64,000 nt of DNA from Micromonospora chersina (lineage in GTDB: Bacteria > Actinomycetota > Actinomycetes > Mycobacteriales > Micromonosporaceae). Below are positions 54,839-63,376 of the stretch, in pieces (the first letter of the stretch is position 1; each line of letters opens with the position of its first letter). A program made the position numbers and the translations under genes. The DNA is taken from NCBI RefSeq assembly GCF_900091475.1, contig NZ_FMIB01000002.1, forward strand, positions 2,914,001 to 2,978,000, written 5' to 3'. The notes under the pieces are model-generated. The model searched no databases, was not told where the DNA came from, and was given only the letters and a program-made list of their open reading frames with translations.

Positions 54839-54852
54839 TGGGAACGCTCCCG
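54839..54852. promoter_or_regulatory. LacI-family operator before the sugar-uptake operon
   Basis: TGGGAACGCTCCCG agrees with the CebR-type palindrome TGGGAGCGCTCCCA of Streptomyces at 12 of 14 positions. It lies 19 nt upstream of the binding-protein ATG and downstream of the promoter, so the repressor would act as a roadblock. The divergent LacI regulator is the obvious ligand. Confidence 0.7.
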
Positions 54853-54890
54853 ACATCGAGAGACGTTGACTGAACCGGATAAGTGAGCAC

Positions 54891-54919
54891 ACCGTACGAG
54901 GGACACCCTGGACTGTCAA
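54891..54919 (-). promoter_or_regulatory. Promoter of the sugar-uptake operon
   Basis: TTGACA (54914-54919) and TACGGT (54891-54896) with an exact 17-nt spacer on the minus strand: a near-consensus housekeeping promoter. It predicts an mRNA leader of about 65 nt containing the operator. The 305-bp gap 54820-55124 otherwise holds the LacI promoter region; I see no further gene there. Confidence 0.75.
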
Positions 54920-55124
54920 CGGCCGGTTAACACGAGGGGAGGACGGGGGAGGGTGGGTCTGGCCGTACGCTTAACCGCGCAAGTGACAGGCCGCCCGGAT
55001 CCGTTCCGGGTCGCGCCGTGCCGACGGCGCGGCAGCCCCCTTGCAGTAGCGTGACAGCCGCCGGTCACCCGCCGGTTTGTCGAAGGTGGCCCCGCGCGGG
55101 CCGGACGAGTGGAGGAGCGCGCCC

Positions 55125-56144
55125 GTGAAGCGGCCGACAATCGCCGACGTCGCCCGGCGGGCCGGGGTCTCCAAGGGCGCGGTGTCGTACGCGCTGAACG
55201 GGCAGCCCGGCGTGTCCGAGGCGACCCGCCAGCGGATCCTGGCGATCGCCGCCGAGATCGGGTTCAGCCCGAGCAGCGCGGCCCGGGCGCTCTCCGGCGC
55301 CACCGCCAAGGCGGTCGGCCTGGCCCTGTGCCGGCCCGCCCGGATACTGGGCATCGAGCCCTTCTTCATGGAGCTGATCAGCGGCGTGGAGGCCGAGCTG
55401 TCGGCCCGCTCGTACGCGCTGACCCTCCAGGTGGTGGCCGACCAGGAGGCCGAGATCGCGGTCTACCGCCGCTGGTGGGCGGAGCGCCGGGTCGACGGCG
55501 TGTTCGTCTGCGACCTGCGCACCGACGACCGGCGGGTGCCGGCACTGGAGGAGCTGCAACTGCCCGCCGTCGTGATCGGCGGGCCGGGCCACACCGGCAG
55601 CCTGGCCAGCGTCTGGTCCGACGACGCGGCGGCCCTGGTCGAGACCGTGGAGTACCTGGTCGCGCTGGGGCACCGGCGGATCGCCCGGGTCGGCGGCCTG
55701 CCCTCGCTGCTGCACACCGAGATCCGCACCGACGCGTTCACCGGGGTGTGCCGCCGGCTCGGGCTGGACGAGGCCACCACGGTCTGGTCCGACTACACGG
55801 GCGAGGAGGGGGCGCGGGCCACCCGCCGCCTGCTCAGCTCCGCCGGCCGGCCCACCGCGGTGATCTACGACAACGACGTGATGGCGATCGCCGGGCTCTC
55901 GGTGGCCCAGGAGATGGGGCTGAGCGTGCCCGGCGACCTGTCCATCGTGGCCTGGGACGACTCCCCGCTCTGCCAGCTCGTGCACCCGCCGTTGACGGCG
56001 CTGGGCCGGGACATCCCCGCGTACGGGGCGCACGCCGCGCGGCAGCTCCTCGCCGTGATCGCGGGCGAGCCGGTCACCGGCCTCCAGGACGAGACCGCGC
56101 ACCTCACCCCGCGCGGCAGCACTGCTCCCCCGCGCCCTCGGTGA
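55125..56144 (+). CDS. LacI-family transcriptional regulator
   Basis: 339 aa from GTG 55125 with GGAGGAG upstream; a longer frame from 55077 lacks one. The DNA-binding head is TIADVARRAGVSKGAVSYAL with the hinge SPSSAARALSG. The periplasmic-binding-like effector domain has VDGVFVCDL, AIYDNDVMAIAGL-type (here PTAVIYDNDVMAIAG) and LSIVAWDDSPLCQL. Divergent from the sugar-binding/permease/mannosidase operon, so it most likely represses that operon at 54839-54852 and is released by the imported sugar. Confidence 0.93.
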   Translation: MKRPTIADVARRAGVSKGAVSYALNGQPGVSEATRQRILAIAAEIGFSPSSAARALSGATAKAVGLALCRPARILGIEPFFMELISGVEAELSARSYALTLQVVADQEAEIAVYRRWWAERRVDGVFVCDLRTDDRRVPALEELQLPAVVIGGPGHTGSLASVWSDDAAALVETVEYLVALGHRRIARVGGLPSLLHTEIRTDAFTGVCRRLGLDEATTVWSDYTGEEGARATRRLLSSAGRPTAVIYDNDVMAIAGLSVAQEMGLSVPGDLSIVAWDDSPLCQLVHPPLTALGRDIPAYGAHAARQLLAVIAGEPVTGLQDETAHLTPRGSTAPPRPR

Positions 56145-56175
56145 ACCGGTTCAGCGATCACGCAGAACGACCAGG

Positions 56176-58584
56176 TCAGCGCGGCGTCGACGGGAACTCC
56201 TCGAACCACGCCTCCACCCGCTCGGCGGGAGCCGGGCGGGCCAGCGCGAAGCCCTGCCCGTAGTGGCAGCCGGCCCGGCGCGCCCCGGCCACCTGGGCGT
56301 CGGACTCCAGGCCCTCGACCACCACCTCCAGGCCGAGCCGGTCACCGAGGTTGGCCACCACGTCGATCAGCGGGCGCTGCCCGTCGGCGCCCGGCCCGAC
56401 CAGGTGCGGGCCCACCTTGAGCAGGTCGATCGGGAGCCGGCGGAGCTGGGCCAGCGAGGCGTGCTCGGCGCGGAAGTCGTCAAGCGCGGTGCGGATGCCG
56501 AGCGAGCGGAGCCCGGCGAGCCGGGCCACCACTGTGGACAGCTCGGCGGCCACCGCCGGCTCGGCCACCTCCACGACCAGGCGCTCCGGCGGCACGTCGT
56601 ACGCCGCCAGCGCGGTCGCGGTGCGGGCCACGAAGTCGGGCGCGGCCAGCTCCTTGGGAGTGACGTTTACCGCCATCCACAGCGCGCGACCCCCCTCCGA
56701 CCAGTCCGCGAGCTGACGGCAGGCCCGGTCCAGCACCCACCGCCCGAGCTCGCCGAGCAGGTCGAGGTCGGCCGCGACGGGCAGCAGCTCGTCCGGCAGC
56801 ACCGTGCCCAGCGCGGGGCTTCGCCAGCGCAGCAGCGCCTCGGTGCCCACCGGCAGCCGGTCGGCCAGCGCCAGCACCGGCTGGTAGACCAGGTCCAGCT
56901 CGCCCCGGGCCACCGCGCCCGGCAGCTCCCGCTCCAGGTCCAGCCGGCGGACCAGCTGCTCCTCCAGGTAGGCGTCGTACCACTCGACCCGGTCCCGGCC
57001 GAGCTGCACGGCGCGCCGCCGGGCCAGGTCGGCCTGGCGCAGCACGTCCTCCGGCTCGCCGCCGGTGGTCTCGGCGAGCCCCACGCTGGCCCGGATCCGG
57101 CTCGCCCCGCCGGGCCGCGGGCACGGCTCGGCGAGCGCGACAAGCAGCCGGGTGCCCAGCGCGTACGCGAGCACGGGCCCCACGTCGGTGAGCACGGCGA
57201 ACTCGGTGTCGGTGAGCCGGGCCACGACGTCGTGCGGGCCGGCACCGGCCCGGAGCCGGCGGGCGACCTCGGCCAGCACCGGCGCGTCCAGCACGGCCGT
57301 CTCGTCGGCGCCGTGCAGGTCGACCACGAGCAGCGCGCCGCCGGCGCGCCGGTCCAGGGCGCGGACCAGCCCGGCCCGGTCGACCGGCGCGGTGCCGGCG
57401 GACGGGCGGTCGTCGCCGACCAGGTGCCGCAGCCGCGCCTCGCTGGCGGCCAGCCGCTCGGCCCGGCGCCGCTGGTCGGCCGCGGCGAGCACCTCCCGGA
57501 CCACCATGGGCGGGATGACGGACAGCCCCAGGGCGATCGCCGGGGCGGTGAACTCTCCCACCGTCCACAGGTGGTGACCGGCGGCCAGCGCCGCGATGCC
57601 GGCCGGCGCCGTGAGCCCGGGCCAGGCGGCGGGGGTCACACCGGCGCGCGGCCGCTCCCCGGCCGCCGTACGCCGGGCGCCGGCCGCGGTGACCAGCGCG
57701 CCGGCCAGCAGCGGCGGCGCGACGGCCAGCACGGCCCGGTCCGGGGCGGCGTAGGCGAGCAGCACCACGAGCAGGGCCAGCCCACCCAGCGTGGCCGCCG
57801 CGCCGGCGTGGCAGCGGGCGGCGCCCGGCCGCCGGCGCCGCTCGGCGAGCGCGGCGACCAGCAGCGCGGCCAGCGCCACGGCGCCGCCGACGCTGGCGGC
57901 CCGCGCGGCCGGGGGCACGGGGCCGGGCGGCAGCAGCACCCAGCCGGCGAAGACCAGGCTCACGCCGAGGCCGGCCACGTCCACGCCGCGGCGCAGCCGA
58001 TCCCGGGCGGACAGCCGGGAGCGGCCGGGCAGCCGGAGCAGGGCCACGGCGTACAGCGGGGCGGTCACCGCCAGGCCGGCCAGCGCGACCGGCAGCCGGT
58101 GCGCGGGCTCGCTCAGCGGCAGCACCGCGACGGTGAGCCCGGCGGCCAGCACGGCGACGTCGAGGATCCCGGCGACCCGGCGGGACAGCGCCACCCGGCG
58201 GGCCCGCCGGCCGGTCGGCCGGCCGGCGGCCGGGTCGGCCGGGTCCGGCGACGGAATTCGGCCGGGCCGCTGCCCGGACGGCGTGGACGGCGAGGGCGGG
58301 TCGGACGCCGTCAGCGGCGTGGACGGCGCGGCGGACAGCCCGGGCGGGTCGGGCGGGGTCAGCGGCGTGGGCGGGTCGGGCGGCGCGGGCGGGGCGCCGG
58401 CCAGCCAGGCGAGGCGGACGCAGGCCAGGGCGCAGCCACCGGCGACGGCGAGCGCCACGGCGGCCGGGCCGGGAACCAGGCCGGCGGCGCCGGCCAGGAC
58501 GAACAGCGCGCCGGCGAGCGACACGGCGAGGTCGGGCAGCGGGGGCCGGCTGCGGGGGCCGGCGGCGGGGTGGGTGACGGGCAC
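56176..58584 (-). CDS. Membrane GGDEF-EAL paralogue with degenerate catalytic motifs
   Basis: 802 aa from GTG. Same layout as the 42520-44970 protein, with roughly ten hydrophobic segments up to residue 370, but with a long Pro-rich insert (residues 63-120). In the GGDEF domain the signature is RLTDTEFAVL (about residue 453), so the GGDEF site is lost. The EAL domain keeps GTEALLRWR, NVTPKELAAP and VVVEGLES. However, loop 6 reads DDFRAEHASL and the following KID motif reads LLKVGPHLV, missing the metal-binding Asp. It is probably catalytically inactive, serving as a c-di-GMP or protein-binding receptor. Convergent with the LacI gene. Confidence 0.88.
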   Translation of the reverse strand: MPVTHPAAGPRSRPPLPDLAVSLAGALFVLAGAAGLVPGPAAVALAVAGGCALACVRLAWLAGAPPAPPDPPTPLTPPDPPGLSAAPSTPLTASDPPSPSTPSGQRPGRIPSPDPADPAAGRPTGRRARRVALSRRVAGILDVAVLAAGLTVAVLPLSEPAHRLPVALAGLAVTAPLYAVALLRLPGRSRLSARDRLRRGVDVAGLGVSLVFAGWVLLPPGPVPPAARAASVGGAVALAALLVAALAERRRRPGAARCHAGAAATLGGLALLVVLLAYAAPDRAVLAVAPPLLAGALVTAAGARRTAAGERPRAGVTPAAWPGLTAPAGIAALAAGHHLWTVGEFTAPAIALGLSVIPPMVVREVLAAADQRRRAERLAASEARLRHLVGDDRPSAGTAPVDRAGLVRALDRRAGGALLVVDLHGADETAVLDAPVLAEVARRLRAGAGPHDVVARLTDTEFAVLTDVGPVLAYALGTRLLVALAEPCPRPGGASRIRASVGLAETTGGEPEDVLRQADLARRRAVQLGRDRVEWYDAYLEEQLVRRLDLERELPGAVARGELDLVYQPVLALADRLPVGTEALLRWRSPALGTVLPDELLPVAADLDLLGELGRWVLDRACRQLADWSEGGRALWMAVNVTPKELAAPDFVARTATALAAYDVPPERLVVEVAEPAVAAELSTVVARLAGLRSLGIRTALDDFRAEHASLAQLRRLPIDLLKVGPHLVGPGADGQRPLIDVVANLGDRLGLEVVVEGLESDAQVAGARRAGCHYGQGFALARPAPAERVEAWFEEFPSTPR

Positions 58585-58832
58585 GGCGGTCGCCTTCGTG
58601 AGGGGGCACGGGGCGGTGCGGTTGCGGTACGACGTGCGGGGTCAGCGGGCAGGGCGGGTCGGCTCTCGGGCACGACCGGCACCGGACGGGGACCGGCGCG
58701 GCCACGCCCATAAACGATCCCGGACACCCTGGGTTACGCGACACAGCACGTGACGCCCGTCACACCAATGCGCCGGACCACGCGACGCCGCCCGCCCGGA
58801 TCGCGCCCGCTCCCGGGTGGGATCATCGTGGG

Positions 58833-59210
58833 GTGAGCCGCGCCGACACCGTCCGTTTCCGCTACAACCAGGCGATCCTGGTCGCCGCGATCGTCGCGTT
58901 CATCGGCGCGCTGCCGCTGGCCACCGCGCGCTGGTGGCTGCTCTGGGTGCTGCTGATCCCGCTCGCGCTCGGCGTCTGGGCGTGGCGGGCCGGCACCGAC
59001 GCGGACCCCGGCGAGCTGCGGTTGCGGGCCCTCGTGGGGCAGCGGCGGGTGCCCTGGACGCGGGTCGCCGAGCTCACGGCCGACGCACGCGGCCGGGCGG
59101 TCGCCCGGCTCGACGACGGCGAGACGCTGGTGCTCCCCGCGGTACGCGCCGCCGACCTGCCCCGGCTGATCTCCGCCACCGGGCAGGAGCTGCCGGAGTC
59201 CGCGGGCTGA
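58833..59210 (+). CDS. Small two-TM PH-domain-like protein
   Basis: 125 aa from GTG, 6 nt after GATCAT (58821-58826). Two closely spaced hydrophobic helices (ILVAAIVAFIGALPL and WWLLWVLLIPLALGVWAW) precede a short beta domain (LRLRALVGQRRVPWTRVAEL, GRAVARLDDGETLVLPAVRA). This is the arrangement of bacterial PH (bPH2-type) membrane proteins in actinobacteria. Function unknown. It is divergent from the GGDEF-EAL paralogue and convergent with the dehydrogenase gene. Confidence 0.8.
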   Translation: MSRADTVRFRYNQAILVAAIVAFIGALPLATARWWLLWVLLIPLALGVWAWRAGTDADPGELRLRALVGQRRVPWTRVAELTADARGRAVARLDDGETLVLPAVRAADLPRLISATGQELPESAG

Positions 59211-59214
59211 GCCC

Positions 59215-60141
59215 TCAGTAGCCGTCCACCACCCGGTTCACCAGCGGCTCCCCGGCCGCGAACCGGCGCACCTGCTCCCCCACCAGCCGGTACGCCCGCG
59301 GCAGCAGGCCGCGGACCGAGCCCGCGACGTGCGGGGTGAGCAGGACGTTCGGCAGGTCCCAGAGGGGATGGTCGGCGGGCAGCGGCTCCGGATCGGTCAC
59401 GTCCAGCGCGGCCCGCAGCCGCCCCGACGCCAGCTCGGCGACCAGCGCCGAGGTCCGGGCCACCGGCCCCCGGGCGGCGTTGACCAGGAGCGCGCCGTCG
59501 CGCATGGCGGCGAGGAACTTCTCGTCGACCAGGCCCCGGGTCTGCTCCGTCAACGGCACCAGCAGCACCACGACGTCCGCCTCGGGCAGCAGGGCGGGCA
59601 GCTCATCCACCCCGTGCACCTCCTCGGCCGGGCGTGGCGTCCGGGCGACCAGGGTGAAGCTCACCTCGAAGGGGGCCAGCCGGGCCCGGACGGCCGCGCC
59701 GATCGAGCCGGCGCCGACGATCAGCACCCGCTTGCCGGCCAGCTCGTCGGTCGGGGCCACCTCGTCGTACGCCCACTCGCGGCGGCCCTGGGCGCGCGCC
59801 AGCGGGCCGAAGCCGCGCAGCGCGGACAGGATCGCGGCGACCACCCACTCGGCGGTCGCCGAGTCGTGCACGCCCCGGGCGTCGCAGAGCGTCACGCCGT
59901 CGGGAACCCGCCCCACCCAGGCGTCCGCCCCGGCGGAGAGGAGCTGCACCACCGCGAGGTCGGGCAGCTCGGCGAGGAGAGCGCCGGCGTCCGGGCCGGC
60001 CAGGAAGGGCGGCACCCAGAACCGCACGTCGGACGGGGACGACGGCAACCGGGCGGGGTCCGTCAGCAGTTCCACGGTGACGCCCGCGGGCAGGTCGCCG
60101 AGGAGGCTCCGGCCGGCCGGGTGCGGGATCCATACCTTCAC
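59215..60141 (-). CDS. D-isomer-specific 2-hydroxyacid dehydrogenase
   Basis: 308 aa from GTG (VVKVWIPHPAG-type start), 8 nt after TATCGT. NAD(P)-binding loop KRVLIVGAGSIGAAVRARL. The catalytic Arg is in LVNAARGPVARTSALV, and Glu/His in LDVTDPEPLPADHPL and LLTPHVAGSV. Related to phosphoglycerate/glyoxylate reductases, but it lacks any regulatory domain. Substrate is not determined. Terminal segment AGEPLVNRVVDGY. Confidence 0.9.
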   Translation of the reverse strand: MKVWIPHPAGRSLLGDLPAGVTVELLTDPARLPSSPSDVRFWVPPFLAGPDAGALLAELPDLAVVQLLSAGADAWVGRVPDGVTLCDARGVHDSATAEWVVAAILSALRGFGPLARAQGRREWAYDEVAPTDELAGKRVLIVGAGSIGAAVRARLAPFEVSFTLVARTPRPAEEVHGVDELPALLPEADVVVLLVPLTEQTRGLVDEKFLAAMRDGALLVNAARGPVARTSALVAELASGRLRAALDVTDPEPLPADHPLWDLPNVLLTPHVAGSVRGLLPRAYRLVGEQVRRFAAGEPLVNRVVDGY

Positions 60142-60208
60142 GACCGCCGACGATAGTCGTACGCGGCGCCGCGGGCGGCCGGGCCGTGATGACCGCCGCT
60201 CGGCGGGG

Positions 60209-60235
60209 TTGACGGTCGGCCGCGCGAGGTATAAC
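60209..60235 (+). promoter_or_regulatory. Promoter of the GAF-SpoIIE gene
   Basis: TTGACG (60209-60214) and TATAAC (60230-60235) with a 15-nt spacer; TATAAC is the most consensus-like -10 noticed in the window. It predicts an mRNA leader of about 42 nt. Confidence 0.55.
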
Positions 60236-60283
60236 CGAGTGCGGAACGCCGACCGGCGCTCCGCATGTCGAAGACGGGTGGTC

Positions 60284-62089
60284 ATGAGCGAGGACGGCGT
60301 CGGACGTGCGGTCGTGCCGATCCCGGCGCTGGCCGACCCCGAGCGGCTGCGTTCCCTCGCCGAGACCCGGCTCGGCTCGGCGCCCGACGAGGCGTTCGAC
60401 AGGTTCGCGCGGCTGGTCGGCGACCTGCTCGACGTGCCGGTCGCGCTGGTCTCCCTGGTCACCGCCGACCGCCAGTTCTTCCCCGGGGCCACCGGGCTGC
60501 CCGAGCCGTGGGCCGGGCGGCGGGAAACCCCGCTGAGCCACTCGTTCTGCCAGCACGTGGTCGACGTCGAGGTGCCGATGGTGCTGCCCGACGCCCGCCT
60601 CTACCCCCGCGTACGCCGCAACCTGGCCATCGAGGACCTCGGGGTGGTCGCGTACGCCGGGATGCCGCTGACCGACCTGGACGGCCGCGTGCTCGGCTCG
60701 CTCTGCGCCATCGACAGCAAGCCGCGGGCCTGGACGGGCGAGCAGCTGCGCACCCTCGCCGACCTGGCCGCCGCCTGCTCCTCGGAGTTGCGGCTGCGGA
60801 TCGCCGTGGAGGGGGCCGAGCAGGCCCGCCGCCGCGCCGAGGAGGCGCACGACCGGCTCGCCATGCTGGCCGGGCTGAGCGAGCTGCTGGGCGGCACGCT
60901 CGACATGGCCACGGCGGTGGACCGGCTCGGGCAGGCCATGGTCCCGCTGCTCGCCGACTGGTGCCTGATCACCCTGGTCGACCCGGCGGGCCGGCCGCGG
61001 ACCGTCTCGGGAATGCACCGGGACCCGGCCCTGGCGGCCGACCTGGACCGCTTCACCGGGCTGCTGAGCACCGGCCTCGGCCCGGACTCGATCATCCGGT
61101 CGGTGCTGCGCACCGGACGGCCCGTCATGCGGGGCACCGCCGCCCTGGCCGACGTGGAGCAGGGCACCACCCGGCCGGAACTGGCGCCCCTGGCCGACCG
61201 GCTGGGCTTCGGCTCGCACCTCACCGTGCCGATCACCGCGGCCCCGGACCGGGTCGTCGGCGCCGTCACGCTTGTCAACGGCCCGTCCCGGCGCGCGTTC
61301 GACGAGAGCGACCTGCGCACGGCGCTGGACATCGGCCACCGCGCGGGCCAGGCCGTGGGCAACAGCCGGCTCTACGGCGAGCAGCGGCACGTCGCCGAGG
61401 TGCTCCAGCACAGCATGCTGCCCACCCTGCCCGTGGTGCCCGGCGTCGAGCTGGCCGCGCGCTACCTGCCGGCGGCCGACCGGGTCGAGGTGGGCGGCGA
61501 CTGGTACGACGCCTTCGTCCAGCCCGACGGCGAGCTGATCGCCGCGATCGGTGACGTGGCCGGGCACGACATCGAGGCGGCGGCGACCATGGGGCAGCTG
61601 CGCAACCTGGTCCGCGGCGACGCGTACGGGCGGGACGACCGGGTCGACGAGCTCATGACCCACCTCGACCGGGCCATCCAGGGGCTGCCCGTGCCGACCG
61701 TGGCCTCCGCCGTTCTGGCCCGGGTCCGCCCGGCCGCGCCCGGGCTCCGGCTCTCCTGGTGCAACGCGGGGCACCCGCCGCCGCTGCTGCTTCCCACCGA
61801 AGGGCCGGTGCAGGTGCTGGACGGGACGCGGGGACCGCTGCTCGGCCTGGCCCGCCCGCCCCGACGCACGCGCCGGGAGCTGACCCTCGCCCCGGGCGAC
61901 ACCCTGCTGCTGCACACCGACGGGCTGATCGAGCGCCGGGACCGGCCGATCGACGAGGGGCAGGCCGCCCTGGTCGAGCAGCTCGCCGACGGCGTGTCAC
62001 TCCCCCTACCGGTCCTCTGCGACCGGCTGGTCGCCGCCGCCCACCGGCGGGAGGACGACGTCGCCCTGCTCGCCCTGCGCGCCCGCTGA
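60284..62089 (+). CDS. Double-GAF sensor with SpoIIE/PP2C phosphatase domain
   Basis: 601 aa. GAF 1 at about 35-180 (LVGDLLDVPVALVSLVTADR, LSHSFCQHVV, AGMPLTDLDGRVLGSLCAID). GAF 2 at about 215-365 (GSHLTVPITAAPDRVVGAVT). A PP2C-type SpoIIE domain at about 375-600 has HSMLPTLPVVPGVELAARYL, VEVGGDWYDAF, AAIGDVAGHDIEAAATM, SWCNAGHPPPLLL, LLLHTDGLIERR and REDDVALLALR. The Asp residues for Mn/Mg binding are intact. Such proteins dephosphorylate anti-sigma-factor antagonists in stress partner-switching. No anti-sigma or antagonist gene is adjacent. The ribosome-binding site is weak (GGGTGG). Confidence 0.92.
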   Translation: MSEDGVGRAVVPIPALADPERLRSLAETRLGSAPDEAFDRFARLVGDLLDVPVALVSLVTADRQFFPGATGLPEPWAGRRETPLSHSFCQHVVDVEVPMVLPDARLYPRVRRNLAIEDLGVVAYAGMPLTDLDGRVLGSLCAIDSKPRAWTGEQLRTLADLAAACSSELRLRIAVEGAEQARRRAEEAHDRLAMLAGLSELLGGTLDMATAVDRLGQAMVPLLADWCLITLVDPAGRPRTVSGMHRDPALAADLDRFTGLLSTGLGPDSIIRSVLRTGRPVMRGTAALADVEQGTTRPELAPLADRLGFGSHLTVPITAAPDRVVGAVTLVNGPSRRAFDESDLRTALDIGHRAGQAVGNSRLYGEQRHVAEVLQHSMLPTLPVVPGVELAARYLPAADRVEVGGDWYDAFVQPDGELIAAIGDVAGHDIEAAATMGQLRNLVRGDAYGRDDRVDELMTHLDRAIQGLPVPTVASAVLARVRPAAPGLRLSWCNAGHPPPLLLPTEGPVQVLDGTRGPLLGLARPPRRTRRELTLAPGDTLLLHTDGLIERRDRPIDEGQAALVEQLADGVSLPLPVLCDRLVAAAHRREDDVALLALRAR

Positions 62090-62146
62090 GCCCCGGAGGC
62101 GGTTCGTCGAGCCCGGTTCGCCACCCGGCCCGGCTAGGCTGGCCAG

Positions 62147-63322
62147 GTGAGGTCGCGTCCCCCGTACCCCCGCACCGGCCGCCTGCGGGCGGCGCTGGCG
62201 GCGTCCTGCGCGACGCTGCTGCTGGGCACCGCCGGCTGCGCCTTCGGCGACCCGGATCCCGACCCGGCCGGCGAGCCGCCCAACCTCCCGTCGCCGTCCA
62301 CCTCGGCCAGCCCCGGGGGCGCCGGCCAGCAGGTGGTCGCCACGGTGCTGGCGAAGGGGCTGGCGGTGCCCTGGGGCATCGCCTTCCTCCCCGACGGCGG
62401 CGCGCTGGTCACCGAGCGGGACAGCGGGCGGATCCTCCAGGTCGGCCCGGAGTCCGGGCCGGAGGGGATGACCGTCCGGGTGGTGCAGACGGTGCCGGAC
62501 GTGGCCGCCGCCGGCGAGGGGGGCCTGCTCGGCATCGCGGTCTCCCCGGCGTACGCCCGGGACCGCACGGTCTTCGTCTACTACACGAGCGCCGCGGACA
62601 ACCGGGTCGCGAAGCTGGAGCTGGGCCGGCCGCCGACGCCGATCCTCACGGGCATCCCGAAGGCCGGCAACCACAACGGCGGCGGGCTGGGCTTCGGCCC
62701 CGACGGCTTCCTCTACGCCAGCACCGGCGACGCCGGGCGCACCGCGAACGCGCAGGACCCGAAGAGCCTCGGCGGCAAGATCCTGCGGATCACCCGGGAC
62801 GGCAAGCCCGCACCGGGCAACCCGACCGCCGGCTCGCCGGTCTGGTCCACCGGGCACCGCAACGTGCAGGGCTTCGCCTGGACGCCGGACAAGAAGATGT
62901 TCGCCGTGGAGTTCGGCCAGAACACCTGGGACGAGATCAACCAGATCAACAAGGGCGGCAACTACGGCTGGCCGCAGGTCGAGGGGCGCGGCGACGACAA
63001 GCGCTACGTCAACCCGATCGTGCAGTGGCGCACCGGCGACGCCTCCTGCTCCGGCCTGGCGGCCGTGGAGCGGCTGCTGGTCACGGCCTGCCTGCGCGGG
63101 CAGCGGCTCTGGCTGGTCGGGCTGGCCGGCAACGGCACCGTGCTCGGCCAGCCGCGCGAACTGTTCACCGGCCGGTACGGCCGGCTGCGGGCCGCCGCCG
63201 TGGCACCGGACGGGTCGGTCTGGGTGAGCACCTCCAACCGGGACGGGCGGGGCAAACCGGCCGGCGACGACGACCGGATCCTGCGGCTGGTCTTCGCCGA
63301 CGGCGGCGCCGGACGAAGCTGA
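62147..63322 (+). CDS. PQQ-dependent sugar dehydrogenase-like lipoprotein
   Basis: 391 aa from GTG, 6 nt after TAGGCT (62135-62140). Signal peptide with lipobox ([10 protein letters not shown]), then a Pro/Ser-rich linker. The six-bladed beta-propeller of the glucose/sorbosone dehydrogenase family follows: [77 protein letters not shown] and [11 protein letters not shown]. Extracellular and membrane-anchored. Actinobacterial homologues such as Rv1057-like or Glp-type are not all active PQQ enzymes, so the substrate is open. Confidence 0.88.
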   Translation: MRSRPPYPRTGRLRAALAASCATLLLGTAGCAFGDPDPDPAGEPPNLPSPSTSASPGGAGQQVVATVLAKGLAVPWGIAFLPDGGALVTERDSGRILQVGPESGPEGMTVRVVQTVPDVAAAGEGGLLGIAVSPAYARDRTVFVYYTSAADNRVAKLELGRPPTPILTGIPKAGNHNGGGLGFGPDGFLYASTGDAGRTANAQDPKSLGGKILRITRDGKPAPGNPTAGSPVWSTGHRNVQGFAWTPDKKMFAVEFGQNTWDEINQINKGGNYGWPQVEGRGDDKRYVNPIVQWRTGDASCSGLAAVERLLVTACLRGQRLWLVGLAGNGTVLGQPRELFTGRYGRLRAAAVAPDGSVWVSTSNRDGRGKPAGDDDRILRLVFADGGAGRS

Positions 63323-63376
63323 TCCGCATCCGGCGGGTTTGCCAAGATCCTTCTACGGGCAGGTCAGAATCTCAGC

